Source of the DNA: Candidatus Agathobaculum intestinipullorum
GTDB lineage: Bacteria > Bacillota > Clostridia > Oscillospirales > Butyricicoccaceae
Reading direction: 5' to 3'
DNA: 64,000 bases
Assembly: GCA_019117485.1 (NCBI GenBank)
Contig: DWZQ01000006.1
Span: forward strand, 1-64,000
Positions within the stretch are counted from its first letter, which is position 1. Each line of letters opens with the position of its first letter. The translations under genes were made by a program, and so were the position numbers. Under the pieces are notes generated by a model that had not been told where the DNA came from, did no database searches, and saw only the letters and a list, made by a program, of their open reading frames with translations. Of the stretch, positions 33,832-42,854 are shown in pieces.

Positions 33832-35157
33832 ATGAGTACATATCAATGGCGCGGCCGTGTGCTGGTAGCAGGTGCGTTATGCGCGTTGCTAACCGTACCG
33901 GCCGGTGCGGTCAATGCGCTGGGCGTAGCCGGGATGGGCGCGACCGCTGTGGGCGGCGCGATGCAGGGCATGCTGGCAAACGGCACGATCAAAGACCCGT
34001 TTTCGGCAGACGATGCGCAGCCGGTCGGTTTTGGCGGGCTGGAAAAGCGCGTGGCTGAAAACAATATGACGATAAAGGTGCTGGAACGGCAGCTTGCCGG
34101 CATCGGCAATACCGATATTGATGGACAGTTTGCCGGGCAGGAGTTTTCGGCGGAGATGATGCTCAGTCAGGCGCAGGGTGCGTTGGCACAGGCGCAGGAA
34201 GAACTGAAAGCGGCGGAGGAAGCTGGGGACGCGGCAGGCATTGCGGCAGCCACGGCAGCAGTTCAGGCGGCGCAGCAGCAGGTAGGTAGCGCGCAGGCGT
34301 CGATCGAGTCGATCGACGAGGCCAAGGAAACTGCCCAGCGGCAGTTGGATGACCAGTATGCCTCGTTGGAAAAGCAGATCGAGAACATCAGGCAGAGCCT
34401 GACGGTCGCGGCGCAGGGTGTGTACCTCGCGCTGGTTTCGTTAGAAGACGGGCTGGACACACTTGACCGGAACCTCGCTTCGCTCGACAGGCAGATCGCT
34501 GTGATGGAAAAGCAGGTCGAAATCGGCATGGCCGCGCCGCTGACATTGGAAAACCTGCGGTATAGCCGCACGACGTTGACTTCCCAGCGGGAAACGCTCG
34601 TGACACAACAGAAGCAGGCGCAGAACCAGCTGGCCATGCTGTGCGGCGGGGACGCGGACAGCCGTCTGCGGATCACCAGCGTGCCGCAAGTGACCAGCGC
34701 GCAACTGCGGGAGATGGATTACGAGGACGATTTGGAGCAGGCACTGGACAACAGCTACTCTATTTGGGTCAAGCAGGACGAGGTGCGGCAGGCATCCAAT
34801 GATTACGAGGACAACGTGACTTCGACGGTAGACTACTATGAGGCCGCCAAGCTGGATTTGGAAAATGAAAAGGAAAACGTGACCAGCTCGTTCCGCAGCC
34901 TGTACACCGATGTGCAGGAAAAGCAGCGGCTGCTGCAAGAGGCGGAAGAGGCCTACGCGATGGAAGAAAAAAACTTCGCGGTAGATGAACTGCAATATGA
35001 GCGCGGCATGATCTCGCAGCTTGACTACCAGACCGCGCAGGACGATCTGGCCGCCAAGCAGGATGCAGTAGATAGTGCGGAAATCGAGCTGTTTACCGCA
35101 TATAATACCTATGATTGGGCGCGGCGCGGCTACATCGGCAGTACGGCCGGGGCGTAA
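33832..35157 (+). CDS. TolC-like coiled-coil efflux component
   Basis: This 441-residue exported protein has a signal peptide (about 8-27, hydrophobic LVAGALCALLTVPAGAVNA) and then long alternating coiled coils rich in Ala, Gln and Glu (about 90-200 and 300-430), as in the outer membrane factor family. Internal repetition is visible: VAAQGVYLALVSLEDGLDTL and VTSSFRSLYTDVQEKQRL fill equivalent positions in two halves, and GMAAPLTLENLRYSRTTL resembles GMISQLDYQTAQDDLAAK. It is the first gene of an operon with an MFP lipoprotein and an RND pump. In a single-membrane spore-former it has no outer membrane to span. The start ATG 33832 lies 12 nt after GGGAGGGG. Confidence 0.8.
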   Translation: MSTYQWRGRVLVAGALCALLTVPAGAVNALGVAGMGATAVGGAMQGMLANGTIKDPFSADDAQPVGFGGLEKRVAENNMTIKVLERQLAGIGNTDIDGQFAGQEFSAEMMLSQAQGALAQAQEELKAAEEAGDAAGIAAATAAVQAAQQQVGSAQASIESIDEAKETAQRQLDDQYASLEKQIENIRQSLTVAAQGVYLALVSLEDGLDTLDRNLASLDRQIAVMEKQVEIGMAAPLTLENLRYSRTTLTSQRETLVTQQKQAQNQLAMLCGGDADSRLRITSVPQVTSAQLREMDYEDDLEQALDNSYSIWVKQDEVRQASNDYEDNVTSTVDYYEAAKLDLENEKENVTSSFRSLYTDVQEKQRLLQEAEEAYAMEEKNFAVDELQYERGMISQLDYQTAQDDLAAKQDAVDSAEIELFTAYNTYDWARRGYIGSTAGA

Positions 35158-35197
35158 GTGCCGCATGCACGTTTCTAAGGCAAAGGAGATTCATTGG

Positions 35198-36487
35198 ATG
35201 AAACACAAGCGGATCATTGCCGTCTGTATGGCGGCGGCGCTGCTGCTGGGCACGGGCTGTGGGCAGCAGGAGGTACAGGAAGAAGCGCCGACAGGTACGG
35301 CGGTCGAGGTGATGGAGGTTACCTCGGGCGAAATGCGCGCCGAATATGCCGTGACGGGTAAGGTTCAGGCGGTAAACGAGGTGCAGGTGTTCCCACTGCT
35401 TGCCGGGCAGGTGCTGACGCTGTCGGTCAAGGAGGGCGACAAGGTCGCATCCGGGCAGGTGCTGTTTACGGTCGATACGTCGACCGTCACATCGACGCTG
35501 GGCGCGTTGCAGCAGTCGTACAGCGCGACCAAGGCCGCGACCGACGGCACGATCGCCTCGGCGCAGGTGGGCGTGGAGCAGGCGCAACTGGGCGTGGAGC
35601 AGGCGCAGCTGGCGCTTGACAACACCAAAGCGCTCTATGAGGTCGGCGCGGCGGCCGCGCAGGATGTCACGCGCGCCGAGCAGGCGCTGACGCAGGCGCA
35701 GGGCGCGTTGACACAGGCGCAGACCGGGGTGCAGCAGGCACAGGCGCAGCAGGCCGCGTCGCTGGCGCAGATTCAGGCGTCGATGGATCAGATCACGACG
35801 CAGGCCGCGCTTGGCACGGTCAAAGCGCCGTGTGCAGGCACGGTGACGGCGGTCAACGTTGTGCGCGGGGGGATGGCTTCGTCCGCGCAGCCGAGCGTGG
35901 TGATTGCGGAGAATGGCAAGATTGAGGTCACCGCGTCGGTGGCCGAGGATGTATATGCCAACCTGACCGAAGGCGACACCGCGGATGTGATGATCTCCGT
36001 CTGGTCGGATGAGCCGATGGAAGGCAAAATCGGCGCGTTGCCCGCTGCTGCCGATGCACAGACCAGCCTGTACGAAATCCCGGTCACGCTGCCGTCGGAC
36101 GCGACGCCCCCGATCGGTTCCTTTGCTACCGTGACCTTCTACACCGCGCGGCGCGAGGCAGCGTTGTCCGTGCCGACCGAAGCTGTGTTGACCGGCTCGG
36201 GTGATGAGCGGTATGTGTATATCATTGATGAGGCGAGCGGGGACACCGTCCTGCGGGTGACGGTCGAGACCGGCCTTGTCAGCAATACCGATACCGAGAT
36301 CGTCTCCGGCTTGACCGAGGGCGACCGCGTGGTGATCAAGGGGCAGTCCTATCTGGCCGACGGCGCGCTGGTGCGCATTGTGGGCGACGATGCAGCGCCT
36401 GCGGAGGATGCGGCGGACGACAGTGCGGATGCAGGTGACACCGTCACCGATATCGCCGGTTCGGCTGATGCGAACGGGGAGGGCTGA
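35198..36487 (+). CDS. RND efflux periplasmic-adaptor-like lipoprotein (MFP/HlyD)
   Basis: This 429-residue membrane fusion protein has a signal peptide and lipobox LLLGTGC (Cys about 21). A split barrel-sandwich/lipoyl domain (VQVFPLLAGQVLTLSVKEGDKVASGQVLF near 62-90, with TVKAPCAGTVTAVNV near 205-219) flanks a long coiled hairpin full of Gln-Ala repeats (about 110-195). Beta-barrel and membrane-proximal domains follow, with SVPTEAVLTGSGDERYVYII near 325-345. The Asp/Ala-rich acidic tail is unusual. It connects the RND pump with the TolC-like protein. ATG 35198 follows AAAGGAG. Confidence 0.92.
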   Translation: MKHKRIIAVCMAAALLLGTGCGQQEVQEEAPTGTAVEVMEVTSGEMRAEYAVTGKVQAVNEVQVFPLLAGQVLTLSVKEGDKVASGQVLFTVDTSTVTSTLGALQQSYSATKAATDGTIASAQVGVEQAQLGVEQAQLALDNTKALYEVGAAAAQDVTRAEQALTQAQGALTQAQTGVQQAQAQQAASLAQIQASMDQITTQAALGTVKAPCAGTVTAVNVVRGGMASSAQPSVVIAENGKIEVTASVAEDVYANLTEGDTADVMISVWSDEPMEGKIGALPAAADAQTSLYEIPVTLPSDATPPIGSFATVTFYTARREAALSVPTEAVLTGSGDERYVYIIDEASGDTVLRVTVETGLVSNTDTEIVSGLTEGDRVVIKGQSYLADGALVRIVGDDAAPAEDAADDSADAGDTVTDIAGSADANGEG

Positions 36488-36492
36488 CCCGG

Positions 36493-39400
36493 ATGAAACT
36501 CGCGGAAAACTGTATCAAGCACAACGTAATGACCATTTTGGCCTATATTTTGGTCGCTGTGTTTGGATTTTACTTCTTCCAGTCGCTGCCGCTCGCGCTC
36601 ATGCCGGATATGGAACTGCCGGTGGCGATTGTGTATTCAACCTACTCGGGCGCAGGGCCGGAGGATATCGAGCAGCAGGTGACCCGGCCGCTTGAGTCCG
36701 CGTGCGCGGGCCTTGCGGGTCTGGAAACGCTTTCGTCGACCTCGGCAGAAAACCTGTCGATGGTTATTGTGCAGTTTGCGTTCGGCACCGATCTGGATGA
36801 GGCAATGGTCGACATGCGTGACAAGGTCGATCAGGCCAAAGCCATGCTGCCCGAGGATGCGACCGACCCGACCGTCATGTCGATCGACATCGACTCGATG
36901 CCGGTCATCATGGTCGCGCTGCGCGGCGCCGATCTGGCCAGCCTGCAAACGCTGGCCGATGAGGAGATCGCGCCCGCGCTGGAACGTCTGGACGGCGTGG
37001 CTTCGGTCGATATCATGGGCGGCTATGAGAACGAGGTCGCGGTCAAGACCGACGCCGCCCGCCTCAAGGGCTATAATCTGACCGTTTCTTCGGTTGCACA
37101 GCAGCTGGGCGCGGACAATATGGCCGTGCCGGGCGGCGAGCTGAATAGCGGTTCGCAGACGCTGTCCGTGCGCACGGACGGCGAGTACCAGTCGGTCGAC
37201 GATGTTAAGAACGCGCTGATCTCGCTGCCTGCGGGCGGCACAGTGCGCCTGAGCCAGATTGCTGACGTTTCCATGCAGCCGAAGGACCGCGACGCACTGG
37301 CTAAGGTCAACGGCGAGGAGTGCCTGCTCCTGTCGGTCAACAAGCAGTCCGGCTCGAATACGGTCGAGATTGCCGAGCGCGCCAAGGCGCAGCTCGATAC
37401 GCTGACCGCAGACAGCGCGCTCGAATGGGATCTGGTCATGGACCAGTCCGACTACATCAATATGACGGTCGACAACGCGATGAGCAACATCTGGATGGGT
37501 GTGCTGTTTGCGGCGATTGTCTTGATCGTATTCCTGCGAGACGTGGGTGCGACGCTTTCGATTGCCATCGCGATGCCGTGCTGCATCCTGTTTACCTTCC
37601 TGATAATGTCGGCACTGGGCATCACGCTCAATATGATGTCGCTCGGTGGCATTGCACTGGGCGTCGGCATGATCGTGGATAACTCGATCGTTGTACTGGA
37701 GAATATCTTCCACTACCGTGCGGACGGCTACGAGCGCTGGGAGTCGTGCGTGATGGGCACCAAGGAGGTCGTGCTGTCGGTAACGGCCTCGACGCTGACG
37801 ACGATTGCGGTTTTCCTGCCGATCGGCCTGTCCGGCGGCCTTGCGGGCATGATGTTCAAGGAGTTCTGCATCACGATTGTCGCACTGCTGACCTCGTCGC
37901 TGGTCATTTCCCTGACGCTGGTGCCTCTGCTGAGTTATATGCTGCTCGACCGGGGCGGCGTCCACAAGCTGACCACCAAGCCCGGCTTGCGTGAGATGGT
38001 CGTGGCGGATAAACCGGCTGCACGCCGGTACAAAAAGGCGCTCGGCACGATGATTGGGCACCGCTGGCTGGGACTGCTGGTTACCGGCGCGATCTGTGCG
38101 GTGTCGGTCGTCAGCATTGCGCTGGCCGGCTCCGAGCTTATTCCTCAGATGGACCAGGGGCAGATCGACGTGACGGTTTCGATGCCCAGCGGCTCGACAA
38201 TGGAGGAGACCGCGGCGATCGAGGACCGCATTGTTGAGGTCGTTGCGCAGACCGTGCCCGAGACCGACCTTGTCTATTACAGCACGGGCAGCGCGACCTC
38301 GATCATGTCAAGCGCTTCGGGCGCGAGCGTGACGATCATGCTCAAGCCGCTCGATGAGCGCGACCGCTCGGCTTCCCAGATTGCAAGCCAGCTGCGCCGT
38401 GACCTTGCGGACATTGCGGGCTGCGAGCTGACGATATCCGACGCGGGTATGATGGTGATGGACACCGGCTCGGAAATCAGCGTGCAGTTGTCTGGCAAGG
38501 ATTATGACTTGCTGGCCGAGACGGCCGAGGATCTGGCGCGCGAGATCGAAAAGCTGCCTGACGCGGTCAATGTTGAGTCGTCTGCGGGCGATCAGGTGCC
38601 GCGCGTGGCGATCAAGATCAACCGCGAGAATGCTTCGCGCTTCGGTTTGACAGCGGCCAGCATCGGCTCGCTGGTGCGCGGTGAGTTGACCGGCTCGGTT
38701 GCGACCACGCTGCGTATGAGCGGCGACGAATATGACGTAACGGTGTCGGGTGATAAAACGCTGACGCAGGATATCGACGCACTCAAATCCTTGCAGCTGC
38801 CCACGGCGACAGGCGGCACGGTGCCGCTGTCGCTCGTAGCGGATGTGTATACCGAGCTGTCGCCGCAGTCGATTTCGCGTATCAACCAGTACCAGACGGT
38901 AACGATTTCGGGTGAGACCGAGTCGGGCGACAGTGTGATCATTATGGAACGCGTGGCCGAGCTGCTGGAAAATTATGCGATGCCCGAGGGTGTTGAGGTC
39001 AGCGAGGGTGACACCTCGGCCTCCAGCATTGAGGAGACCACCCAGTCGCTCATGACCGCGCTGCTGGTTGCGATTTTGCTCGTGTACTTCATTCTGGCCA
39101 GCCAGTTTAACTCGTTTGTGCTGCCGGTGGCGATCATGCTCATCCTGCCGATCGGCCTGTTGGGTTCGCTTGCGCTGCTCTGGCCGACGGGAAACAAGGT
39201 GTCGATGGTGGCGCTTCTGGCCGTAATCATTCTGGCGGGTACGGTGGTCAACTCGTCCATCGTGCTCATCGACTACATTTTGCAGCGCCGTGAGCGGGGC
39301 GAGGACAAACGCACCGCCATCCTGAACGCCTGCCCACGCCGTGTGCGTCCGGTGCTGATGACCGCGTTGACCACCATCCTCGGTCTGGTGCCGATGGTGT

Positions 39401-39606
39401 TCTCCCGCGGCGAGGGCGCCGAAATGATGCGCCCGATGGGTGTGGTAATGATGACCGGTATGGTGGTTTCCACCATTGCCACGCTGTTCGTTACGCCGGT
39501 CTATTATTCACTGACAGACAGCTTTGCAGAACGGCTGAAATCCTTGCTGCACCGCCCGAAAAAGGGTGCAGGAAACGGGAAAAAGGCAGAAACGAGCGGA
39601 GAATGA
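36493..39606 (+). CDS. RND-family efflux pump (AcrB/SwrC-like)
   Basis: This 1037-residue proton-driven transporter has the classical RND layout: TM1 near 10-30, a large extracytoplasmic loop (about 40-330), TM2-7 (about 335-540) with the GMIVDNSIVVLENIFH motif carrying the Asp of the proton relay (about 396-411), a second large loop (about 560-850), and TM8-12. AcrB homologues in monoderm Firmicutes (SwrC/YerP) export surfactants and toxic compounds. The gene starts 5 nt after the adaptor stop. A cytoplasmic Lys/Gly-rich tail ends the protein. Confidence 0.95.
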   Translation: MKLAENCIKHNVMTILAYILVAVFGFYFFQSLPLALMPDMELPVAIVYSTYSGAGPEDIEQQVTRPLESACAGLAGLETLSSTSAENLSMVIVQFAFGTDLDEAMVDMRDKVDQAKAMLPEDATDPTVMSIDIDSMPVIMVALRGADLASLQTLADEEIAPALERLDGVASVDIMGGYENEVAVKTDAARLKGYNLTVSSVAQQLGADNMAVPGGELNSGSQTLSVRTDGEYQSVDDVKNALISLPAGGTVRLSQIADVSMQPKDRDALAKVNGEECLLLSVNKQSGSNTVEIAERAKAQLDTLTADSALEWDLVMDQSDYINMTVDNAMSNIWMGVLFAAIVLIVFLRDVGATLSIAIAMPCCILFTFLIMSALGITLNMMSLGGIALGVGMIVDNSIVVLENIFHYRADGYERWESCVMGTKEVVLSVTASTLTTIAVFLPIGLSGGLAGMMFKEFCITIVALLTSSLVISLTLVPLLSYMLLDRGGVHKLTTKPGLREMVVADKPAARRYKKALGTMIGHRWLGLLVTGAICAVSVVSIALAGSELIPQMDQGQIDVTVSMPSGSTMEETAAIEDRIVEVVAQTVPETDLVYYSTGSATSIMSSASGASVTIMLKPLDERDRSASQIASQLRRDLADIAGCELTISDAGMMVMDTGSEISVQLSGKDYDLLAETAEDLAREIEKLPDAVNVESSAGDQVPRVAIKINRENASRFGLTAASIGSLVRGELTGSVATTLRMSGDEYDVTVSGDKTLTQDIDALKSLQLPTATGGTVPLSLVADVYTELSPQSISRINQYQTVTISGETESGDSVIIMERVAELLENYAMPEGVEVSEGDTSASSIEETTQSLMTALLVAILLVYFILASQFNSFVLPVAIMLILPIGLLGSLALLWPTGNKVSMVALLAVIILAGTVVNSSIVLIDYILQRRERGEDKRTAILNACPRRVRPVLMTALTTILGLVPMVFSRGEGAEMMRPMGVVMMTGMVVSTIATLFVTPVYYSLTDSFAERLKSLLHRPKKGAGNGKKAETSGE

Positions 39607-39629
39607 CAAGTTTTGGCGATAAGTGACCA

Positions 39630-39688
39630 TTGCAATTTTTCGCCGGATACGGTATGATGTAAGCGGCGCCGCAGGCAGCGGCGCCGCT
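39630..39688 (+). promoter_or_regulatory. promoter and leader hairpin before the acidic lipoprotein gene
   Basis: TTGCAA (39630-39635), 17 bp and TATGAT (39653-39658) are followed immediately by a 10-bp GC hairpin (39662-39671 with 39679-39688) at the very 5' end of the expected transcript. Such a 5' stem may stabilise the message. Confidence 0.55.
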
Positions 39689-39729
39689 GAATCTTTATGA
39701 AACGACCAAACGAAAGGGAGGCAGGCGGG

Positions 39730-40530
39730 ATGAAACGGACGATTGCCGCGGCGGTGCTCGGCGCCCTGCTTCTGTCCGGTTGCACATCACAGACCGATGT
39801 GCTCGAGCCGACAACCGAAGAAACTGCGAAGGTCAATCCGCAGACACAGGCGCTGGAACAGGCCGCGCAGGCGGGACTGCTGCGTGATGCCGCGGAAACC
39901 GGGCTGACCGAGCACGAGGCGCTCGAACAGGTCGCAGGCGTGATCGACGGGGAGGAATATACCGTCGAGGCGACAGACGAAACACTGACCGTGGGCGCGG
40001 ACGAGGCTTCGGCGCGGGATTACTATGTATTTGCGGTGACGGCCGCAGCCGAAAACCGCGCGGTGGGTAAGGTTGCGGTCGACTGTGAGACCGGCGAAAA
40101 GTACCACTATCTGGGCGACGGCGTGCTGGAGGATTATTCCACATTCCCACTGTATGACGCGGCGGCTGAGCGCGACGAGGGCTGGCCGGGCAAGTATGTC
40201 AGCCCGGCGGGCGTAACGCTTGAGGTCGCGCAGGATCAAGAGGATAGCATTACCTATCGCTTTTCCGACGGCACGGAGGGCGTAGCGGCAGTCTCGGGTG
40301 AGACGGCCAAGTCGGAGGACGGGACGCTCAATTTCCTGTTGGCGGAGCGGATTGTAACCGTTGCGGGTGGTGGCGTGACCGGCAATTATACAGTCGTGGC
40401 CGGGGAAAGCGCGGACACGACGGAGGACATCGATGTGGCAGACGGTACGGAGACTGTGGAACCTGGGGTGGATACCACAGAGCCGGCTGAGACCGATAGC
40501 ACATCAACGGACATGGACGACGCGGCCTGA
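39730..40530 (+). CDS. acidic lipoprotein of unknown function
   Basis: This 266-residue lipoprotein has the signal MKRTIAAAVLGALLLSGC with the lipobox Cys at 18. The body is acidic with a PepSY-like flavour: GLTEHEALEQVAGVIDGEEYTVEA (about 55-78) and YYVFAVTAAAENRAVGKVAVDCETGEKYHYLGDG (middle part). The last 35 residues are Asp/Thr/Glu low complexity. I do not recognise a specific family beyond the possible PepSY-like fold. It has its own promoter after the efflux operon and a GGGAGG site before ATG 39730. Confidence 0.8.
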   Translation: MKRTIAAAVLGALLLSGCTSQTDVLEPTTEETAKVNPQTQALEQAAQAGLLRDAAETGLTEHEALEQVAGVIDGEEYTVEATDETLTVGADEASARDYYVFAVTAAAENRAVGKVAVDCETGEKYHYLGDGVLEDYSTFPLYDAAAERDEGWPGKYVSPAGVTLEVAQDQEDSITYRFSDGTEGVAAVSGETAKSEDGTLNFLLAERIVTVAGGGVTGNYTVVAGESADTTEDIDVADGTETVEPGVDTTEPAETDSTSTDMDDAA

Positions 40531-40569
40531 CGGGGCGCAATCACGGCGCATATAAGAGGGGGAGACAAC

Positions 40570-40953
40570 ATGCAACGGATAGGCAAAGGCTTTGCATTGC
40601 TGTTCTTTGGCATGCTCCTGATGCTGATGGAATTTTTCGATCCGTGGGTGCCCGTGATTGGTGATATGCCATGGCATCTGTTAGGGTTGCTAGCCGGTAT
40701 CATAGGGCTGATTATGGTGCTGACTGGCGGAAAAAAACGAATAACGCGTGCATACAAAAGCCGCGGGGCAATTGCCCCGCGGCTTTTTGTGTCTGGTTTG
40801 TGTTATTCAATTTCACTTTCGCCCAGCAGTTCGAGCACGTCGACCGGTGTGCCGGCGCGTGTGGTCTCGACATGCAGGTGCGTACCCAGCGCCGCCTCGG
40901 CGTCCATCGTTTCAGCCACTGTGCCGATGGCTTCGCCCGCGTTGAGCGCCTGA
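40570..40953 (+). CDS. small two-helix membrane protein, 3' end probably frameshifted
   Basis: The reading frame starts at ATG 40570 with GGGGGAGA upstream and encodes two hydrophobic helices (ALLFFGMLLMLMEFF near 9-23 and LLGLLAGIIGLIMVL near 37-51), as in small clostridial membrane proteins. As written, the frame then runs through the transcription terminator (40756-40787) and 150 nt antisense to spoIIQ, which is implausible. At the A7 run 40731-40737, loss of one A gives K-N-E and a TAA stop at 40741-40743, i.e. a natural 57-residue protein ending just before the terminator. A sequencing error, a phase-variable site or slippage are possible causes. Confidence 0.55.
   Translation: MQRIGKGFALLFFGMLLMLMEFFDPWVPVIGDMPWHLLGLLAGIIGLIMVLTGGKKRITRAYKSRGAIAPRLFVSGLCYSISLSPSSSSTSTGVPARVVSTCRCVPSAASASIVSATVPMASPALSA
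40756..40787. terminator. bidirectional terminator between convergent units
   Basis: AAAAGCCGCGGGGC (40756-40769) pairs perfectly with 40774-40787 around AATT, with T-runs on both sides. It serves the small membrane gene and the minus-strand spoIIQ. Confidence 0.9.
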
Positions 40954-41603
40954 CCGGCGACGACGCGCACATCGGTCAGCCCGCGGTAGGTCGAGATCAG
41001 ATCAGCGTCGTGCGAAACGGTCACGCAAGTGCCGTACAGCCCGTCTTCCGTGACCTCTTGCACGGTACCACTCGTCAGCGACAGTACGGTCTCGCCTGCC
41101 TCGGCGGCGAAGTCGGTGCCGGTGTGCACGCGCCAGTCGCCAAAGGTGGGCTGGAACAGCAGTTCATCGCCTGAAAACGGCGTAATCACTGCGCCCGCGA
41201 CCGGACGGACATAGACCGGCGCGGTCGTGGTTTCGGCCGGCGTGGGGGCAGTCGGTGTGTCGTCTTGCGCCGCCGTATCCTCGGATTGCTCGTCCTGCGT
41301 CTCTTCCGGCTCGGTTGTGTCCTCGTCTGCGGTTTCTGCCGTGCTTTCGGTGTCTGCCGTGTTCTCGGTGTCCGCTGCCGCGTCGTCCTCATTCAGCACC
41401 GGCGTGTTGATGACCGGGTCAGGCAGCGTTTCGGCGGGTGAGACAATCGGCAGGCTGGCCTGCGTCTCGTCCTCCGCCGTGTCACCTGCGTTTGACCAGA
41501 GCACCCATGCGGACGCTGCAATGATGAGCGCACACACGGTCAGGATGGTGTAGAAGCCGCGCGTCGTCAGGACGGCGGTATGTCTGGAATGATATTGTTT
41601 CAT
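40803..41603 (-). CDS. spoIIQ: SpoIIQ-like LytM (M23) protein
   Basis: This 266-residue single-pass forespore membrane protein has a helix near 17-35, an unusually acidic Thr/Glu/Asp-rich stalk (about 42-128) and a C-terminal LytM/M23 domain. The zinc-site residues look intact: H160 and D164 in VHTGTDF and H242-L-H244. In Bacillus SpoIIQ the site is degenerate, while several clostridial SpoIIQ proteins keep it. It lies directly downstream of spoIID, the usual clostridial pair for engulfment and the feeding-tube complex with SpoIIIAH. Confidence 0.88.
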   Translation of the reverse strand: MKQYHSRHTAVLTTRGFYTILTVCALIIAASAWVLWSNAGDTAEDETQASLPIVSPAETLPDPVINTPVLNEDDAAADTENTADTESTAETADEDTTEPEETQDEQSEDTAAQDDTPTAPTPAETTTAPVYVRPVAGAVITPFSGDELLFQPTFGDWRVHTGTDFAAEAGETVLSLTSGTVQEVTEDGLYGTCVTVSHDADLISTYRGLTDVRVVAGQALNAGEAIGTVAETMDAEAALGTHLHVETTRAGTPVDVLELLGESEIE

Positions 41604-41649
41604 AGCCCTTTACCTCCGTTTTCTCCAGTATGGCCGCGGAGGGAAGGGT

Positions 41650-42618
41650 TTATACATTTGTCAGCACGGTACCCGGATAATAATGCGACAGAATTTCGGC
41701 ATAGCCGGCACCTTGCTCTGCCATGTACATGGCGCCGTACTGTGACAGGCCGACACCGTGGCCGTAACCGATGGTGTGGAAGGTGATGCTGTCCTCGGTG
41801 GTTGTCAGGGTAAAGTTGGTCGATTGCAGGCCGAACGCTTCGCGTACTGCCGTGCCGTCCACGGTTACGCCGCCCAGCTGCACGGTGATCACGCCGCCCG
41901 CATCCGACCGGACGGACGCCTTGAACCATTCGCCCGGCGTACCGGTCAGATCGGCTGAAGGGAAAGCGTCTGCGGCTTTTTGACGAAATTCATCTGCCGA
42001 TAGTGTGATCGCGTCCTCATAGCCGTCGTAGGCGGTGCCGCCCGGACTGACGACGCTTTGCAGATAGGGCACATCTTCGCCCCACACGTCGCGTGCAGCC
42101 TCGGTGCGCGGCCCGCTGACACAGTGGAACACCGCTGCGATCGGCGCGCCGTCATAGGTCAAAATTTCGCCTGCGGTGTCACGCACAGCCTGCTCGACGC
42201 GTGACACGTCGGCACCCGACGCGGTCTGCACAGCGATATCGCGGTAGGCAGCACAATGGTGGTAGTCATCGCACAGGTCGGCATCCGGATGAGCCTCCGG
42301 GCGGCCGGACGCCATTTTGTAGACCGCGTAGGTGCGCGCGGCCACCGCCTGCGCACGGATGGCTTCCAGCGGGAAATCGTTTGCGATTTCGGCTGATACA
42401 ACGCCCGCGACATAGGTTTCCAGCGGCAGTTCGGTTGGCGTGCCGTCAACCGAAACGGTCACGGTGTCATAATTTTTCGGCAACGTGGCTTCGGATGCGG
42501 TTTGTTCCGCACCCAAATCCGCAGCGCGGTTATCGGTTTCGCCGCGCCAAAGCCAAACCGCCGGTACCAGATAAAGCGTCAGCACCAGCACGCCGCCGGT
42601 CAGCAGCAGCCTGCGCAT
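41650..42618 (-). CDS. spoIID: stage II sporulation protein D (lytic transglycosylase)
   Basis: This 322-residue mother-cell membrane enzyme digests septal peptidoglycan during engulfment. A transmembrane helix (about 3-24) is followed by the SpoIID domain with the catalytic glutamate E77 in VAGVVSAEIANDFPLEAIRAQAVAARTYA. The Cys-containing CDDYHHCAAY segment follows, then GRTEA-like SGPRTEAARDVWGEDVPYL and the C-terminal GYGHGVGLSQYGAMYMA motif near 285-301. The start is ATG 42618 after AGAGGAGG; the longer frame upstream has no ribosome binding site. spoIIQ follows 46 nt downstream. Confidence 0.94.
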   Translation of the reverse strand: MRRLLLTGGVLVLTLYLVPAVWLWRGETDNRAADLGAEQTASEATLPKNYDTVTVSVDGTPTELPLETYVAGVVSAEIANDFPLEAIRAQAVAARTYAVYKMASGRPEAHPDADLCDDYHHCAAYRDIAVQTASGADVSRVEQAVRDTAGEILTYDGAPIAAVFHCVSGPRTEAARDVWGEDVPYLQSVVSPGGTAYDGYEDAITLSADEFRQKAADAFPSADLTGTPGEWFKASVRSDAGGVITVQLGGVTVDGTAVREAFGLQSTNFTLTTTEDSITFHTIGYGHGVGLSQYGAMYMAEQGAGYAEILSHYYPGTVLTNV

Positions 42619-42642
42619 GTCCACCGCCTCCTCTCTTCTGTC

Positions 42643-42670
42643 AGTATATGTACGGCAATACCGCACAATT
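42643..42670 (-). promoter_or_regulatory. possible sporulation (SigE-like) promoter of spoIID
   Basis: On the minus strand CATATACT (42650-42643) with a TAATT element about 16 bp upstream loosely resembles the SigE pattern (-10 CATACAAT). spoIID is expected to be SigE-dependent; the match is weak. Confidence 0.3.
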
Positions 42671-42816
42671 ACATCTGCGATGCTTTGCGGAAATTTTGTG
42701 CCCGGATTTTGTTGCGATTACTTACAATACATCGAGTATTGCTGCGAAACCGCGCCGCATCCGGATGCAAAATTCACACGCAAATCATTCTTGCTGAATT
42801 ATGCGGTATTGCCGTA
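42651..42816. repeat. 166-bp imperfect palindrome (MITE/REP-like or long-hairpin element)
   Basis: TACGGCAATACCGCA (42651-42665) is the exact inverse of 42802-42816. The similarity continues inward on both arms (AATT; TTTGCG; AATTTTG with CCGGA) to a central CAATAC/GTATTG pair at 42725-42730 and 42736-42741. The two ends are equidistant from the centre (about 42733.5). Together with the spoIID promoter and the LexA-controlled promoter it fills the 313-bp gap between the divergent genes. Confidence 0.7.
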
Positions 42817-42854
42817 GGTTCATTATTTGATAGCACACAAAATGTGGAAGGTCA

